Position numbers and translations under genes: made by a program. The notes beneath the pieces are model-generated. The model ran no database searches, was not told the DNA's origin, and worked only from the letters and a program-made list of their open reading frames with translations. From Lingula anatina (Eukaryota > Brachiopoda > Lingulata > Lingulida > Lingulidae), in the NCBI RefSeq assembly GCF_001039355.2, contig NW_019773725.1:333709-397708 (forward strand): a stretch of DNA of 64,000 nt, read 5' to 3'. Positions 11,801-21,247 of this stretch are shown in pieces. Position 1 is the first letter of the stretch, and each line of letters begins with the position of its first letter.

Positions 11801-13417
11801 CAGAAGAGTCTCAACTAATACACCTCTTCTTAAAACATGCAGTAGTTAATTGTTATGAGGACCATTGTCTTTTACGTTGTACCACAAACACAACCGTTTA
11901 CTCTCTTGGGATGTTTCTATATCCTTTCAACACTATATCTATATCAAAGGTGCATCCTACCTTCTTGGCTCCTTCGTCCATAACTCTTCGCACTCGCGCT
12001 AATTCTGAACACCCATTGGCTGATTTATCCAGGATCAAGGACAGCTCATCTCGACCCCGGACCAGGTCCAGCATCTCCCAGGCAAACGTCTCACATTTCT
12101 GGGTCAGTTTAAGATATTCGGACTGTGTGGAATGGAAAAAATAGGATATTACTTAAGTTGCATATTAATAGTTTTGATAATTTAGTTAACATTGTAATAA
12201 TAGGTATTTGTTGATTACTTTTTTGATAGACATTTATAATTTTACCACAACTTTTTTTTTTGTTATCATAACTTTCTGCTGGGTGGCTGTAACTTTCAAA
12301 TGCAAACTGTGTGTGTTGATGTGAGTGCTTGCGTGCTTGTGCATGCTTGCGTCTACTTTCACTTTTGGCAAAGCCAAAGTCCACCTACTTATCCAATTCC
12401 CATTGGAAATGTCAGAAATCCCCCCAAAATCCCGTAAAAATATCTTAAAGAAATTAACAAACAATTCAGCGTCCCTTTCTGTCAGAAATTATAAGGCAAA
12501 CATTCTGATTGTATCTTATTATTGTTTTTTTTTTTTCAAAATGTTAACAATTTTTTTCACAAAGTACCTTGAACTCTTCATCCTGTTTCGCCATTGTGAA
12601 CAGTTTTTGTCTAAACTTCAAAGCACTATTTACAGGATCTTTCTGTGTGAGAAGATATGACGATGACGTCATAGCTCTATACGCGTTCACACGATAAAGC
12701 GCGTGATTCAGCGTGTCGTTTCGGTCGAGATAACAATCGCAGAAATAATCGTGAGGATCGGTGATTTTCAAGTGCTCCTCATCCTTCAGTAGTTGGCAAA
12801 CCTCGATGTCGTTCTTCATCGCCGCCTGTAGCATAGGGTTATAGCTTGTATCCTTCACTGATAACGACAACCATTGCTTCAGTGCCAGCTTGATCTCGTC
12901 TAGGTTCGCCCCGTCATCTATTGCCTTCCGAAGATTATCTCTACTGTGCATTGGACCTGATGTTTTGCCCGCAGTGGGCTTGTCGGGAGGGTGCTGCGGT
13001 CCTTCATCTTCGGAACTTGAGGTAAAACCACAGTCATAGCAAAGGATAAATTCTGAAATATGGGATATGTTTTGCAGCTTTGAATAGCAGTTCGTGCAGC
13101 AAAAGAAGACAAATACCCCCCCCCCCCCCCTAAGAAATGGATTGCTTCATGTTATCTTGTGCTCGGTCTTCTACATCAACATAAGCTTCTTTCGCTGTGC
13201 ACAATGTATGTTCAAATTGCCCTCAGCTGATACATTCAACTTGAGAAACTCGACAAGAAGGCTTAAAAGAAACACTACAAGAGAAAATACCACCTAAAGC
13301 CCTTTGGGTTTACACAAACGATTGAACAATGATGCGGTATTTATTCACGTTTTAGCACCGCTCTTGAGAGAGAGAGAGAGAGAGATTGTATGTGGACAAT
13401 GTTATGTGGATGGGGAG

Positions 13418-13456
<39 letters not shown>

Positions 13457-14500
13457 GTGAAAGAGAGAGAGAGAGAAAGAATTAGAAATGCACGAGTACC
13501 TAAAATAATAACAACACTTACTCCTTTTTTTAAGCTTTGCTCTATATACGGGTTCTATATTGCCGTACCTCCCTCCATCTCCTAGAGTGGCAGTGATATC
13601 TGTGGGTAACCTACTGTGAGGGGCGGCACCAATGGGGGAGGCATAGTCCCCCTCGTCCACGTTCTCAACAGGCGCACGGGGCTCCTCCGGTGAGGGCTGG
13701 TCTGAGGGCTTCGACGTTGCAGTCTGGTTGTTTGAAATTTGTGACCGGTCTTTGCTTGGGGGTGGTGGTGGTGGTGACGGTAGAGGGGGGACATGTTGAG
13801 GAGCAGCAGCAGGAGGAGGTTTTGAAATCGAGCCGAGGAGGGTTTCGTTAGCCACATCTACTTTGTCACCTGCGCCTCCCCGTCTGCCGCCTATACTTTT
13901 ACTGGAACTGGAACTGTTTCTGGTAGATGGTGACAGAAGAGGGGGACTGGAGTCGTCAAGTCCCGGGGTTTGCTTAGAGAAATCGGACGGGTTAGTGGTC
14001 CTGGCATTAGAATCCCCCATGTCAAAAGTGGGAGGAATTTGTCCTCTCGGCCCCGGAGCTTCAGTGTCTATAAAACCACGATTATCGAAACTGCTTGTAG
14101 CAGTGTGTTCATTTGGTAACTGCTTCACCCCCTTCCGATCAACGCCCGACAAACTGGCGTTCTCAGCGTCATTCCCCTGACTGTCCTGTTGACCTCGCAA
14201 TGGATCTTCTGCCAGCCCGATTTCCCCTAATTCCACTGCCTCGTCATTTTTCTGTGTTTTTCTATTTGGGAGTTTTCTTTTTAACCATTTTTTTAATCGG
14301 GTGACTTTCTCTCCATCCGGGACGTCCTTGCTGGGGATGTTGGATGAAGTCGATGATTTCTCACTACTGTCGCTGTCGTCCTCTGTTTCTGAGATATGTT
14401 GTAAAATGTCCGCATCGTCGTGCGAAGAAAAATCGTTTCCCAAGAGAACCACGTCTAAATTCCGTGCAAAGTCACTGCCGAGAGGCCTTTTATTCGCCAT
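7334..14500 (-). CDS. TRPC-like cation channel gene 1 (all coding exons)
   Basis: Eleven coding exons with good splice sites join into a 1,002-residue frame. The product is a six-helix subunit of a probable Ca2+-permeable plasma-membrane channel of the TRPC family. TRPC identity rests on the pre-S1 linker (RVNAYRAM), S4 to S4-S5 ([14 protein letters not shown]), pore (WSIFGLG), S6 (NMLIAMM), TRP helix ([10 protein letters not shown]) and the PFNLIPSPK tail. The N-terminus is unlike known TRPC: residues 1-326 are acidic, Ser/Pro-rich and predicted disordered, and only the last ankyrin repeat and linker helices (about 385-488) remain. Gene 2 (42570-29417) is its tandem paralogue. The frame stays open only if exon 11 uses the GTAAAA donor. 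The 3' end is uncertain because the stop at 7334 is reached by reading past a possible donor. Confidence 0.85.
8035..8181 (-). CDS. TRPC gene 1 exon 11: TRP helix and PFNLIPSPK
   Basis: It begins [18 protein letters not shown] and runs through [15 protein letters not shown], the TRPC C-terminal signature. Compared with gene 2 there is a net loss of four bases just before the donor. The donor homologous to gene 2 (AAAG|GTGTGT, exon start 8027) would leave phase 2 and a frameshift into exon 12. The donor eight bases upstream (CCA|GTAAAA, exon start 8035) gives phase 0 and an open frame, so I use it. Confidence 0.75.
8422..8617 (-). CDS. TRPC gene 1 exon 10: pore helix, filter and S6
   Basis: 196 nt, phase 2 in and 0 out. 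It reads [20 protein letters not shown] and later [23 protein letters not shown] channels carry an LFW motif at the pore helix; here it is LMW (also in gene 2). The acceptor is TTTCTGCAG and the donor CAT|GTAAGT. The plus-strand frames at 8398-8728 are antisense shadows. Confidence 0.92.
8707..8833. repeat. (TAAA)n and (AAT)n microsatellites in intron 9
   Basis: AAAT tetranucleotides (about 8722-8763) then AAT trinucleotides (about 8765-8808) and more AAAT units, inside the intron between exons 9 and 10 of gene 1. Gene 2 lacks this expansion at the matching place. The long Y/L/I-rich minus-strand frames here (8404-8880) are repeat translation joined to exon 10. Confidence 0.85.
8994..9138 (-). 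CDS. TRPC gene 1 exon 9: S5 and pore turret
   Basis: 145 nt, ending in phase 2 at CACGG|GTAACT. The S4-S5/S5 part is [20 protein letters not shown], followed by a short extracellular loop with no cysteine ([20 protein letters not shown]). Vertebrate TRPC4/5 have a cysteine pair in this loop; none is present here. Confidence 0.88.
9576..9713 (-). CDS. TRPC gene 1 exon 8: S4 and S4-S5 linker
   Basis: 138 nt. It reads [20 protein letters not shown], then [19 protein letters not shown]. This is one of the most TRPC-like parts of the gene (DP..ISE.L(F/Y)A.A...SF.R..YILP..E..GPL...LG). Donor TTGG|GTAAGC, phase 1. Confidence 0.92.
9937..10140 (-). CDS. TRPC gene 1 exon 7: S2 end and S3
   Basis: 204 nt, phase 1 to 1. 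It completes S2 (YLLAEVKQLCRQGMRYF) and encodes S3 (FNILDILLVMFYLASFVSRI), matching the TRPC pattern (W/F)N.LD......(A/S)F..R. The donor ATAG|GTTGGT is weak, but the same site occurs in gene 2. Confidence 0.88.
10500..10686 (-). CDS. TRPC gene 1 exon 6: S1 and start of S2
   Basis: 187 nt. It reads [18 protein letters not shown], then the S1 helix ([16 protein letters not shown]), an extracellular loop and the start of S2 (WSEYAIFFYVIG). The RTPCIKF.(T)H..SYFTFL order matches TRPC (RSPF.KF..H..S...FL). Acceptor TTTTTGTAG, donor ATAG|GTAAGA, phase 1 out. Confidence 0.9.
11180..11371 (-). CDS. TRPC gene 1 exon 5: pre-S1 hydrophobic segment
   Basis: 64 codons, phase 0. It opens with [17 protein letters not shown], the TRPC F.(S/A)HP.(C/V)Q..L...(W/F)Y motif. 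A strongly hydrophobic stretch ([20 protein letters not shown]) follows, corresponding to the hydrophobic helix before S1. The donor is AAG|GTATGT. The gene 2 counterpart is 39532-39723. Confidence 0.9.
11961..12122 (-). CDS. TRPC gene 1 exon 4: pre-S1 linker helix
   Basis: 54 codons, phase 0 at both ends. The sequence [20 protein letters not shown] followed by RDELSLILD matches the TRPC linker pattern E(Y/F)..L...C..FA..LL...R...EL..IL. The splice sites are CACACAG and AAG|GTAGGA. The copies at 39981-40142 and 34784-34945 have the same length. Confidence 0.9.
12568..13052 (-). CDS. TRPC gene 1 exon 3: last ankyrin repeat and linker
   Basis: Acceptor CATATTTCAG, donor AAG|GTACTT, phase 1 in and phase 0 out. 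An acidic SSSEDEGPQ segment leads into one ankyrin-like repeat ([18 protein letters not shown]), then HDYFCDC and [15 protein letters not shown]. The last part is the TRPC linker-helix signature. In vertebrate TRPC4/5 a zinc site is built as H-x3-C-x-C-x2-C. Here H-x3-C-x-C is kept and the last Cys is Asp. Confidence 0.85.
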
Positions 14501-14510
14501 CTGGAATTAT
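13522..14510 (-). CDS. TRPC gene 1 exon 2: start codon and novel N-terminal domain
   Basis: The acceptor TTTTTTTTCAG ends at 14511, ten bases before the ATG at 14498-14500, so an untranslated exon must precede it. The 326 codons encode MANKRPLG, a conserved [13 protein letters not shown] block, an acidic Ser run (residues about 35-60), a KKWLKRKLPNRKTQK basic patch, a polyproline stretch, then GDYASPIG and YGNIEPVY near the end. The donor AAGGA|GTAAGT is at 13521-13516, phase 1. A (GT)n(GA)n tract follows in the intron. Confidence 0.85.
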
Positions 14511-17390
14511 CTGAAAAAAAAAGTTTTTTTTTTCTGAAGTTATATCAAGTGTTACGTGACCGCATCAGTTTGTCTCTCAGAATTAAACAGTGAAGTATGA
14601 TGCTAAGCAAGACACAGTTTAGAAACTTTGACACTGTAAGAGAGAGAAAAAAATAATTATCTGCTTTCGGAAGTAATGTAATGAAACAAAAATTTTAACA
14701 ATAATAATAAGACTACAATTTGACAGTAAAGCGTATATGTCAATCATATTGAAATTTTACTTTAACTTAAAATGGCAAAATAAGTAATGAGAATACTTTT
14801 TATAAGCTTAATCTGAACTTGTATAAATTCAAAAATGAGATTGTCAAGGAAAATAGTAAATATCATACTCAAATTATGAACTTAATTGCATATGATTTAG
14901 GTGGAGATGTGGAAAATCTTATCGGACACATATACTACAAGTAGAAAAAGTTGTTTCTCAGCATCAAATTGATATAGTAAGAATTGATTATGAACACCCT
15001 AAAAGATCAGCTGAAAATACTTAAATGGAAACTCTTGAATCTTCAGATATTGTCACCCTTTTAACATCTGGTAATCTGTTTGAAGCATATCAACAGCATT
15101 CTGATACCAATCAGATTGAATCAGATCTAGAAAGTCACTCTGATATTGAGTAAGATCTTAACATGACGGTCCTCTCAAGTGATTCCATATCAAATGGTGA
15201 GAGTAAGACAGCAACACCATCTATCTGAAAGAGTTTTCGTGAATGGGCAGTAAAAATTCAAATTCCACAAATAGCTACCGGGGTATGGAAGCCAATTTTG
15301 AGACCAGTTATGCCAGAATAACCAAAAGATTATCGCATCGTAACGAAAACACAGCAGTACTATGATGTGTTTTATCAATATGTTTTAACTATGTGTTTAA
15401 AATATATATATGGAGATGGTAACATCTATTTTGGAATATTCAAGGGAGTTCAAAGCTTCAGAATTATTTTCAGTTTGGATTACAAATCCACGTGGATGGA
15501 CTGTCTTTATATAAAAGCACAGGCCATCAGCCTTGACCAATTCTACGAAGTGTGCGAAGTTTCAGATACGTCATAGACGAATATAACGCATTACATCACA
15601 ATGGGCTTGAATTGGACGGAAAACTTCAGTCAGTGATTTGTGATGCACCTGCTCATGTTTTCGTGAAAAAATGTGAAAACTTACACTGGCAATCATGGCT
15701 GTGACAAATGTGAATAACCAGGAAGGTAGTTAGCTAATAAGATTGGACATTCAGAATTAAATTCTACTTTCCGGACAGATTATTATTTTAGAAATCAAAC
15801 AGACATAAAACATCACAAAGTTCTTCACAACTATTGGATGCACAGGCTGAAACGGTGAACCATTTTCCTCTAGATTATATGCACTTGGTTTGCCTTGGGT
15901 TCCCCCAAAAAAATGAAAAAAAGGCTCAGTAGAATTCCGTATTGGACCAAGGGCAGGGACTGAAACACATGTATCTTTAGCATTGTCAAATGAAGGTGAA
16001 TTTGAAAAACAAACAAACAAACAAAAAAAAAATGTCAGAAATTGATATGTGGAAAGCTACAGAATTCAGGCAATTTCTTTTAAATACAGACTCGGACTTT
16101 CTCAAAAATATTATTCTTGTCAATTTGTATAATTTTTTTCTGCTGTTATCCATTGGTATGCATTTCCTTTTAAGTGAAACGCTGAATGCTACTAACGATA
16201 ACTATGCAAAAGAACTACTTGAAATATTTGTGAAACATTACTGTGGAATTTATGGCTGCAAACGAGCAGTTTACAGTGTGCTGGGCATGGCCTTATTCAC
16301 CTCTCACTCGACGCTCTAAATTATGGTAGTCTGGAAAACGTGAGTTTTTCCATATGGAAACTTTCTCTATCAGACTAGTAAGAAAATTAAAATTTTCGCT
16401 CCGACATATGAAGTAATGAAAATACTATCAGAAACAAGACAGCAAAGCTGTCAAATGTACAGACAACAAGAAAGAAAAATAATTCGATCAAGCTGAAAAT
16501 AAAAGTGTTAACTACTTACTGTTATTCATCATTGCCAGTAAGAAAAACACTTAGCCCTTACACTATGCCTCAATTAATTACCATCAACCTTTTGATGTAC
16601 CTTCGTCCACAGATCAGGGCCCACTCAAAGTATTTTATACCTAATAGGTGTATTAGAAGGATATTTCGTTATTTCTTGTTGTACTATCCATATGTCAAGG
16701 CCCACTCAAAGTGTATTTATGGCTGACAGGCATGCCTAACTGACCTCCGATAGGTATTTGAGTTTATTTAAAATGAGTTTATTTCCATTTGCAACACCTT
16801 ATTACACAAAACACAAGCACAGATTTACAATTTATTGTAATCAACTAACAAGACTGTTAAGATGCTGAACATGGCAAAATGGCACTTAAACATATCTAAA
16901 TAATTCAATACTGAGATTGTTATCATGCCTAAATGAATCAGAAAAAAAAAACACTTTTAAACAAAAAACAGCATAATTTTTTGGAAAATTGGGTCTTTCA
17001 AGCTTATTTTCGAACTTTATCTGTAATCCATGAATATTTATCAGTTCTGTAAGATTGAAGGCAAAAGGTAAAACAGTTTTAAAAACAGCATCACTTTTTG
17101 AAAATGGTCCGATCAGGTTGGTTTTCGAACTTGACCTGTATTTCATAAATACTCATTAGTTCTGTACGTTTGAAGGCAAAATAAAAACCCAATTTTTATT
17201 TTATTTGTATAACGGAGGATCGGATGGGCTAAAAAAGCAAAAATAGCATAACTTTTGAAAAAAAAAAACAAAAAAAAAACGGTCCATGACACACGTATTT
17301 CGCAAAAATAACTACAAGGTATGTGACTTAGTGTACCTGGCTGAGTCCAAAGCTAAAACGTTATAAATGAAAATCACCTTTTGTTATTGT

Positions 17391-17426
<36 letters not shown>

Positions 17427-18465
17427 CTGCTTTCAGTGAAAGGCAAAACGCAGTGTAAATGAAGGTACCAAGGCCGGCTTAAGCCATTTTAAATGACCAT
17501 GCAAGTTCCAGCTTGGGTGTCCAATTTGCAGAAATGTGTACGCAGTCCCCTGGGAAGTAAAGGAAGTGTCAGTAAAACAGGAAGAAGTTGGGTGGCCAAC
17601 CCAAACAAGTGCACATATCCAAGGACCAAACCTGACAAAAATACATGTATGAATAAAGAGGGTAGACCTCACAGGGATATAAGACTTCCCAAGAGATGTG
17701 TTGATTGACCGTAATAGACTATGCTCTGAACTTTAAAGTGGCCATTATTATTAATCATGCAGGCTATGAACTTTAAAGTGAACAGTATTGTTAATCAGGT
17801 CAAATAAGTTTAGAGTGATTATCATGATTAATTCAGTTTTGAACTTCAGTGTAATATTACTATTTATCAAAGTGACAATGAACTATTGAATGAACCTTAT
17901 GAATGAACTTAACAGTGACCATGAATTGACTGAATTTCAACTGCTGATTACTTTAAGAATATTTTGAGTGTTAAATGGTTTTACGTGTAAATGTCTAATG
18001 AGCCAGATTCCAGGAGGAATCAGTAAACTTAGAGGCGTGGTGTGTAACGATTATGCATAGTCTTATTTCAGGGTCAAATAACTGTAGTAAGTTATAGCCT
18101 TATGTTTACTCAGCAAGTCTGGTGTTGAACTTTGAACATTAAATTCGAATGGCTTGTGTCAGTTTACTAAACAGGGGCTTGTTGTGTCTAGAGGAGGGGT
18201 TGGCGGTCAACCGTTCACTTTTCCCTGCTTGCCAGTCAAGTTTGCAGTGTAGACAGTTAAAACTCCAGGCAGTAGACAGCGAAATAGCTGGTGCCAGATA
18301 CATGTACATGTCACTTGTCAAGTGTTCGTAGACAATAAAAGAAGAAAACCACCTGAAGTGTTGTGCGGTTTTCACAGATCAGAGTAAGCCGCACAGGTGG
18401 CAGGAATTTAATCTACTTAAAGAAAATCTCGATAAGGTTTTTAAAAAAGAAAAAAAATAACATAA

Positions 18466-18507
<42 letters not shown>

Positions 18508-18857
18508 TTTGATTAGGGTAAAGACAGAATCTTACAATTTATTTTATGTAAAGTCAACCACATCGAGCATCTAAGTCTATCTGATTGGCCTTAACATGTA
18601 ATTACGCCAGGGGTTTTATTGTTCCAGGTCATTAATCCTCATTTAGTGCAGTCAAATGGTCGTGGGGGAAGGGGAAGGAGGGGCTTCTATCATTATACTG
18701 TCTTCATACACAGCACTAAACATGTACCACGTAGGCGGATATCTTGCGTGAGCAAGTGGGGAAAAAACCCCTTTATTAAGCAAGGCCTCGCTGTGTTTGA
18801 AACTTGTCAGAGACTTAAACAATGTAATCTGAAGATAATGCGGTTACAATGACTTAC
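14511..18857 (-). other. Intron 1 of TRPC-like gene 1 (inferred)
   Basis: It lies between the predicted noncoding exon donor (18857-18856, GTAAGT) and the exon 2 acceptor at 14511. It contains the transposase relic at 15150-16450, a T-rich repeat region at about 16880-17260 related in inverted orientation to 51746-52160, an A homopolymer at 17394-17424 and an (AAT)n run at 18468-18506. No other gene is supported. Confidence 0.55.
15150..16450 (+). pseudogene. Large DNA-transposon protein relic (EnSpm/CACTA-like)
   Basis: Frames shifted against each other on the plus strand read HVDGLSLYKSTGHQP, then YVIDEYNALHHNGLELDGKL and VICDAPAHVFVKK, then (16034 on) MWKATEFRQFLLNTDSDFL, NLYNFFLLLSIGMHFLLSE and ELLEIFVKHYCGIYG. 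VDG.(P/S)L.KS, ICDAPA..F.K and WKATEFR.FLL are recurrent in a tnp2-like transposon protein family common in aquatic invertebrate genomes. Stops and shifts show it is dead. The superfamily is my best guess and needs a search. Confidence 0.55.
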
Positions 18858-19260
18858 CCTTGTGAACCTTGTCGTGTTTTAAGCGTGCACAAATCCCATG
18901 TCCCTTCGCAGCGCGTACGTTAAGACGTGTATTCCTGAAGCTGATGCCTGCATTCTCTGTGCGTCTTGTACCAACACGACACAATGTACGTGACCTATTT
19001 CGACATCAATAAGCGGTTAGCAAGTCCCTGTAACTGTGATACCTACTGGTGTTTCTCTCTCCCGTTCTCTCTCTCTCTCTCTCTTTATTTTTTTGTGAGT
19101 GTGTGTGTGCGTGTGCCTGTCTCTCGCCGTCTGCAGACTTAGTTAAGAGACTCGAGTACACTGAATATAGAACCAATTTGTATTTCAGTCTCACCAGTTT
19201 AAACAATCATATAGGCTGGTCCTGAAAAAGGCTTATAAAGTTACTTTCATTTCCTCGGCC
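18858..19260 (-). promoter_or_regulatory. Predicted noncoding 5' exon and promoter of TRPC gene 1
   Basis: About 700 bp here (18560-19260) aligns with 45530-46230, at a similar distance upstream of gene 2. A GTAAGT donor occurs at the aligned position in both (18857-18856 here, preceded by AAGG; 45837-45836 there). Both genes have a strong acceptor just before the ATG, so a noncoding first exon is required. The transcription start is not visible. A pyrimidine tract with CT repeats (19056-19085) is also shared. Confidence 0.5.
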
Positions 19261-19378
19261 AGCTATACTCGGTTTGACACTGGGTTATGATATAAAATAC
19301 TAGTATATATGACGGTTCATTTCAGGGTGCGGTCGTCCTTCAAAACCAATGGGTCGTGAAATATAAAAGATAGAGCTA

Positions 19379-20238
19379 CACACACTGGACAAAAGAAGTG
19401 TCACCCCCTACCACAGAGTAATAAAAGTAGGCAGATCTTGGGTACTTATAATGCCTGGTTTACTTATAATGTGACTAATGAGTATAAAATCGCTATACCA
19501 TGGAATTGTATTGTTGGTCTTGTACATGTACAGCAAATGTTATTCCTGTCTTCCTCCAATATGGCAAGATACAGGCAATTATCTAACGGTTATAGGTGCA
19601 AGTTATTAACCTGAAGAGGCGGAATATAAGCAATGTCAGAATATCGATACAATTGAATTGTTCAGTCAGAACCGTGCAGAGGGTCTGGTCTCGGTATAGA
19701 AACACTGGATCAAGAGACAAATTGCCTCTGATGGGTCGTCCAAGAAAAANNNNNCATTTGTTCACCAGGATGACAATGCTCCTTGTCACAGGCCCAGAGC
19801 AGTTGCTGATTGGTTTGACCAACAGGACATTCGCAGGGTGATGTGGCCTGCCCAGAGTCCGGATGCAAACATAACAGAAAATGTGTGGAATGATATGTCA
19901 AAACTTTTCTCAAATGCCCGTCTAACCAGCAGAGAAACTCTGTTATATTCAGTGTTTCATGCTTGGGCCAGCATAAGCCCTGAACGCATCAGACAATTAT
20001 ATGAAACCTTGCTTCGTAGACTGGCACCTATTATTAGGTCACGTGGCTATGCCACTAAGTACTAATTTTGGACTTGAAACTGCATATTTTGGTAGAATGT
20101 ATATTTTGTTCTCATTTTGTGATTTTTTGTGAAATTTGATGTTAATAAAATGATACCAGGAGCATATCATTCCACAGTCATTTATCTCCTTCATAGTTTT
20201 GGCTCAGTAGGGGTGACACTTCTTTTGTCCAGTGTGTG
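19379..20238 (+). mobile_element. Tc1-like transposon with internal gap
   Basis: The ends CACACACTGGACAAAAGAAG (19379 on) and CTTCTTTTGTCCAGTGTGTG (to 20238) are perfect inverted repeats of about 30 bp, flanked by TA at 19377-19378 and 20239-20240. Inside are the transposase helix-turn-helix region (19596-19748) and its C-terminal DDE part (19755-20062), with nnnnn at 19750-19754 between them. At 860 bp it is about half the usual length, so the catalytic middle is missing or hidden in the gap. Confidence 0.9.
19596..20065 (+). pseudogene. Tc1-like transposase, internally deleted
   Basis: The first part reads RNISNVRISIQLNCSVRTVQ and RVWSRYRNTGS, ending at GRPRK (HTH plus GRPR-like hook). After the n's: VHQDDNAPCHRPRAVADWFD then WPAQSPDANITENVWNDMSK, which contain the second Asp and the final Glu of the DDE triad. 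The frame between the two parts is not joined. A stop TAA follows at 20063. It resembles a recently active copy by its intact C-terminal half. Confidence 0.8.
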
Positions 20239-20992
20239 TAGGCGCGTAAGTCGGCGAAATGTGCAGAAAATGGGCATTTTAGACTTGATGTCAACATTTA
20301 ATTGGTTTAATGTAATTTTATAAGTGACTTGAATCCCAAAAATCCCCAAATCAACTAACAATATTACTTTTAATAAAATAAATTATTTTGAAGGTTAAGT
20401 AACAATATTTTCATATCATAATTGAAACATAATCTACTTTTCTATACTATTGCGGTAAATTTACTATATTGGTGGTCTTTGGGCGATCAATACTTTTTTC
20501 TGTTTATTAAAAGGATTTTTCTTATTGCCATATGAAGTTACACTTATATTAGCCCAATAAATATCCTCGAGCTGCCCTTCAATAATCGCAAATAACAATT
20601 CTGGACCATCAAGCCACACTTTGCTGCCAAATCGTTTTTTTTTTTTTTTTTGCCTTTGGCTCATAGACTTTAAGCGAACAATTCATTTTATACAACCCCG
20701 TACATAAAGGTTCAGTTATACATACGTGCGCCAATCAAAGTGAGTTATAGTAACTTATACAGTGAACTGTTTTACCTGCGTGACAGGAAGAGGATCAAAT
20801 ATGTACACCGGACTGTACTTAAAACCGATAGAGACATCTACTGGTAGCAATATAAAGCAGTCTCAACTAACACAATACTCACAGATGTTCAAAAAACAAA
20901 ATTACTCACATTATGTTAATTAACTTCAATTTTATGCGGTCGTGACGAGTGCGGCGGCGGGGGATGGGGTTTCAGTTACGTGACTCTCATAC
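20239..20992. other. Non-genic stretch
   Basis: No gene supported. There is a T homopolymer near 20635-20652. From about 20938 the sequence becomes G+C-rich, next to the small minus-strand frame at 20993. Confidence 0.5.
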
Positions 20993-21241
20993 TTAACAAC
21001 CAGACCATTCAGTTGCCAATCTTTCGATAATCCGGGGATCTGTCGCTTGATGGCCTGGAGACCCTTTCAGTCCTTCTAAAATCTCGCGTAATCTTGCTCG
21101 CAGTTTCACATCATAGTGCAACATAGGTGTAGCTGAATATAAGCTAACTAACAAAATATTCGAATGAAGTTGGGCAACGAGAAGGCATTTTATGGAGTAA
21201 AGCCTCCCCAACGCGAACCGGTAAGTCTGACTTTGGGCCAT
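20993..21241 (-). CDS. Candidate small protein or first exon, unrecognised
   Basis: The minus-strand frame from the second ATG encodes about 82 residues: MAQSQTYRFALGRLYSIKC, a hydrophobic middle (LLVAQLHSNILLVSLYSA), then a helical charged tail (KLRARLREILEGL, RIIERLATEWSG). Composition is more protein-like than its surroundings and the local G+C is higher. I do not recognise the family. Against it: a GTAAGT on the opposite strand inside the frame and no supporting neighbours. Confidence 0.3.
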   Translation of the reverse strand: MAQSQTYRFALGRLYSIKCLLVAQLHSNILLVSLYSATPMLHYDVKLRARLREILEGLKGSPGHQATDPRIIERLATEWSGC

Positions 21242-21247
21242 TTTCAT

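Noticed and set aside
13303-13585. Plus-strand frame over a (GT)n(GA)n tract
   Set aside because: Val/Cys and Arg/Glu runs from microsatellite translation, antisense to TRPC exon 2 and intron 2.
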